A DNA stretch of 5,300 nt, taken from assembly GCA_043819695.1 (NCBI GenBank), contig JBDREM010000327.1, positions 1-5,300 of the forward strand, written 5' to 3'. Numbering within the stretch: the first letter of the stretch is position 1; each line of letters opens with the position of its first letter. Below the pieces are notes generated by a model, which worked only from the letters and a program-made list of their open reading frames with translations, made no database searches and was not told where the DNA came from. This DNA comes from CAYLQD01 sp043819695. GTDB taxonomy: Bacteria; Planctomycetota; PUPC01. The position numbers and the translations under genes were made by a program. Shown here piece after piece: positions 3,994-5,300 of the stretch.

Positions 3994-5300
3994 TTATTCC
4001 TCGTTCTCGACTGCGCGGAGATACTTGTCCGCCAGCTCGTCCGAGATCCGGTGCAGCTCGGACCGCGGCAGGATGGCGAGCATCTTCCAGCCGATATCGA
4101 GCGTCTGCTCGATGGTGCGGTTTTCGAATTCGCCCTGGCTGAGGAACTTGCGCTCGAAGTCCTCGCCGAACCTCATGTAGGTCTTGTCGAGCGCGGCCAG
4201 TTCTTCCTCGCCGATGACGGCGGCCAGGCCGCGGACGTCCTTCACGCGCGAGTACGCCGCGAACAACTGGCTGGCGAGGGGGGCGTGGTCCTCGCGCGTG
4301 TGCCCCTCGCCGACGCCGTCCTTCATCAGGCGCGAGAGCGAGGGCAGGCCGGCGATGGGCGGGTAGATGCCGCGCTGGAACAGCTCGCGCTCGAGCACGA
4401 TCTGGCCCTCGGTGATGTAGCCGCTCAGGTCGGGCACCGGATGCGAGATGTCGTCGGACGGCATCGTGAGGATGGGGAGCTGCGTGATGGAGCCGTCGGA
4501 TCCCTCGATGCGGCCGGCGCGTTCGTAGACCGAGGCGAGGTCGCTGTAGAGATAGCCGGGATAGCCCTTCCGCGCGGGGATCTCGCCGCGCGCGGTCCCG
4601 ATCTCGCGGAGCGATTCGCAGTAGTTGGTCATGTCGGTCATGATGACGAGCACGTGCATGCCGATGTCGAAGGCGAGGAACTCGGCGAGTGTGAGCGCGG
4701 CCCGCGGCGTGATGAGCCGCTCGACGGACGGCGCGTCGGCGAGGCTGAAGAAGCAGGCGACGTTGGTGATGACGCCGCTTTGCTCGAACGTTTTGCGGAA
4801 GAAGCGGGCGACGTCGTGGGTGACGCCCATCGCCGCGAATACGATCGTGAACTGGGCGTCCTCGCCGATGAGCGCTGCCTGCCGGGCGATCTGCGCGGCG
4901 ATCCGGTTGTGCGGGAGGCCGCTGCCGGAGAAGATCGGCAGCTTCTGGCCGCGGATAAGCGTGTTCATTCCGTCGATGGCCGAGATGCCCGTCTGGATGA
5001 AGTCGCGCGGATACGCGCGTGCCCGCGGGTTGATCGGGCTGCCGACGACGTCTCTCGGCTCGCCGCCGAACGGAGCCGGGCTGCCGTCGGCCGGCCGGCC
5101 GAACCCGTCGAAGACGCGGCCGAGCATCTCGATCGACACGGGGAGCCGGAGCGAATCGCCGAGGAAGCGGACGCGCGTGCCCTTGTTCGAGAGCCCTTGC
5201 GTCCCCTCGAAGACCTGCACGAGCGTGACGCGGGCGCTCGTCTCGAGCACCTGGCCGAGCCGCAGCTCGCCCGACGGCGCCCGAATCTCGACCATCTCGT
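3994..5300 (-). CDS. atpB: V/A-type ATP synthase subunit B (5' end outside window)
   Basis: This is the non-catalytic, nucleotide-binding subunit that alternates with subunit A in the head of the rotary ATPase. The frame stays open to the right edge. Counting from the in-window Met at 5295 there are 433 residues, but homologues have about 20 more before the EIxxxxGExRxGQVLE stretch, so the true start is upstream. Visible landmarks are the N-terminal barrel (to about 75), FIQTGISAIDGMNTLIRGQ (99-117), the degenerate nucleotide loop SGSGLPHN (123-130) in place of a full Walker A, RKGYPGYLYSDLASVYERAG (about 242-261), PDLSGYITEGQIVLER (about 288-303), and LPSLSRLMKDGVGEGHTRED (about 317-336) with the arginine that reaches the subunit A catalytic site. 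The C-terminus is intact. Subunit A should lie just upstream. Direction of proton or sodium flow cannot be told from this subunit. Confidence 0.97.
   Translation of the reverse strand, partial: EMVEIRAPSGELRLGQVLETSARVTLVQVFEGTQGLSNKGTRVRFLGDSLRLPVSIEMLGRVFDGFGRPADGSPAPFGGEPRDVVGSPINPRARAYPRDFIQTGISAIDGMNTLIRGQKLPIFSGSGLPHNRIAAQIARQAALIGEDAQFTIVFAAMGVTHDVARFFRKTFEQSGVITNVACFFSLADAPSVERLITPRAALTLAEFLAFDIGMHVLVIMTDMTNYCESLREIGTARGEIPARKGYPGYLYSDLASVYERAGRIEGSDGSITQLPILTMPSDDISHPVPDLSGYITEGQIVLERELFQRGIYPPIAGLPSLSRLMKDGVGEGHTREDHAPLASQLFAAYSRVKDVRGLAAVIGEEELAALDKTYMRFGEDFERKFLSQGEFENRTIEQTLDIGWKMLAILPRSELHRISDELADKYLRAVENEE

Overview
All the genes I can support lie on the minus strand, so the window reads from right to left in transcription order. 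The DNA is GC-rich and tightly packed. Three things point to a bacterium rather than an archaeon: an ECF sigma factor with its anti-sigma factor, a near-consensus sigma70-type promoter, and Shine-Dalgarno spacing throughout. The bacterium carries a rotary ATPase of the V/A type. That mix, with a long Ala/Lys/Glu/Pro-rich anti-sigma tail, fits Planctomycetota, Lentisphaerota or related uncultured phyla, but the phylum is only a guess.

Right part (2745-5300): the end of a V/A-type ATPase operon. It holds subunit B (its start lies beyond the right edge), a 140-bp spacer with two period-6 repeat tracts around a perfect hairpin, subunit D, and a universal stress protein 2 bp after D. The stress protein seems to be made from the ATPase transcript and has lost the usual ATP-binding glycines.

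Middle part (1863-2746): a mosaic island. It starts exactly at the stop codon of the stress-protein gene with a short piece of a large N6-adenine DNA methyltransferase (type IIG/ISP-like restriction-modification enzyme). A RelB-like antitoxin and RelE/ParE-like toxin follow. Then comes a third small cistron, overlapping the toxin stop as ATGA, whose sequence looks like the next piece of the same methyltransferase plus its C-terminal tail. The simplest reading is a toxin-antitoxin cassette sitting inside a collapsed restriction-modification gene, with the flanking pieces left as a promoter-bearing leader and a possibly translated third cistron.

Left part (1-1862): an ECF sigma factor and its membrane-bound zinc-finger anti-sigma factor (3' end beyond the left edge). 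They are driven by a TTGACA-18-TATAAT promoter with a perfect 14-bp tandem duplication just upstream of the -35 box. The 5' leader starts with two interlocked perfect 8-bp inverted repeats that cannot easily form at once, a candidate RNA switch or operator. No rRNA, tRNA, CRISPR array or complete insertion sequence was seen.
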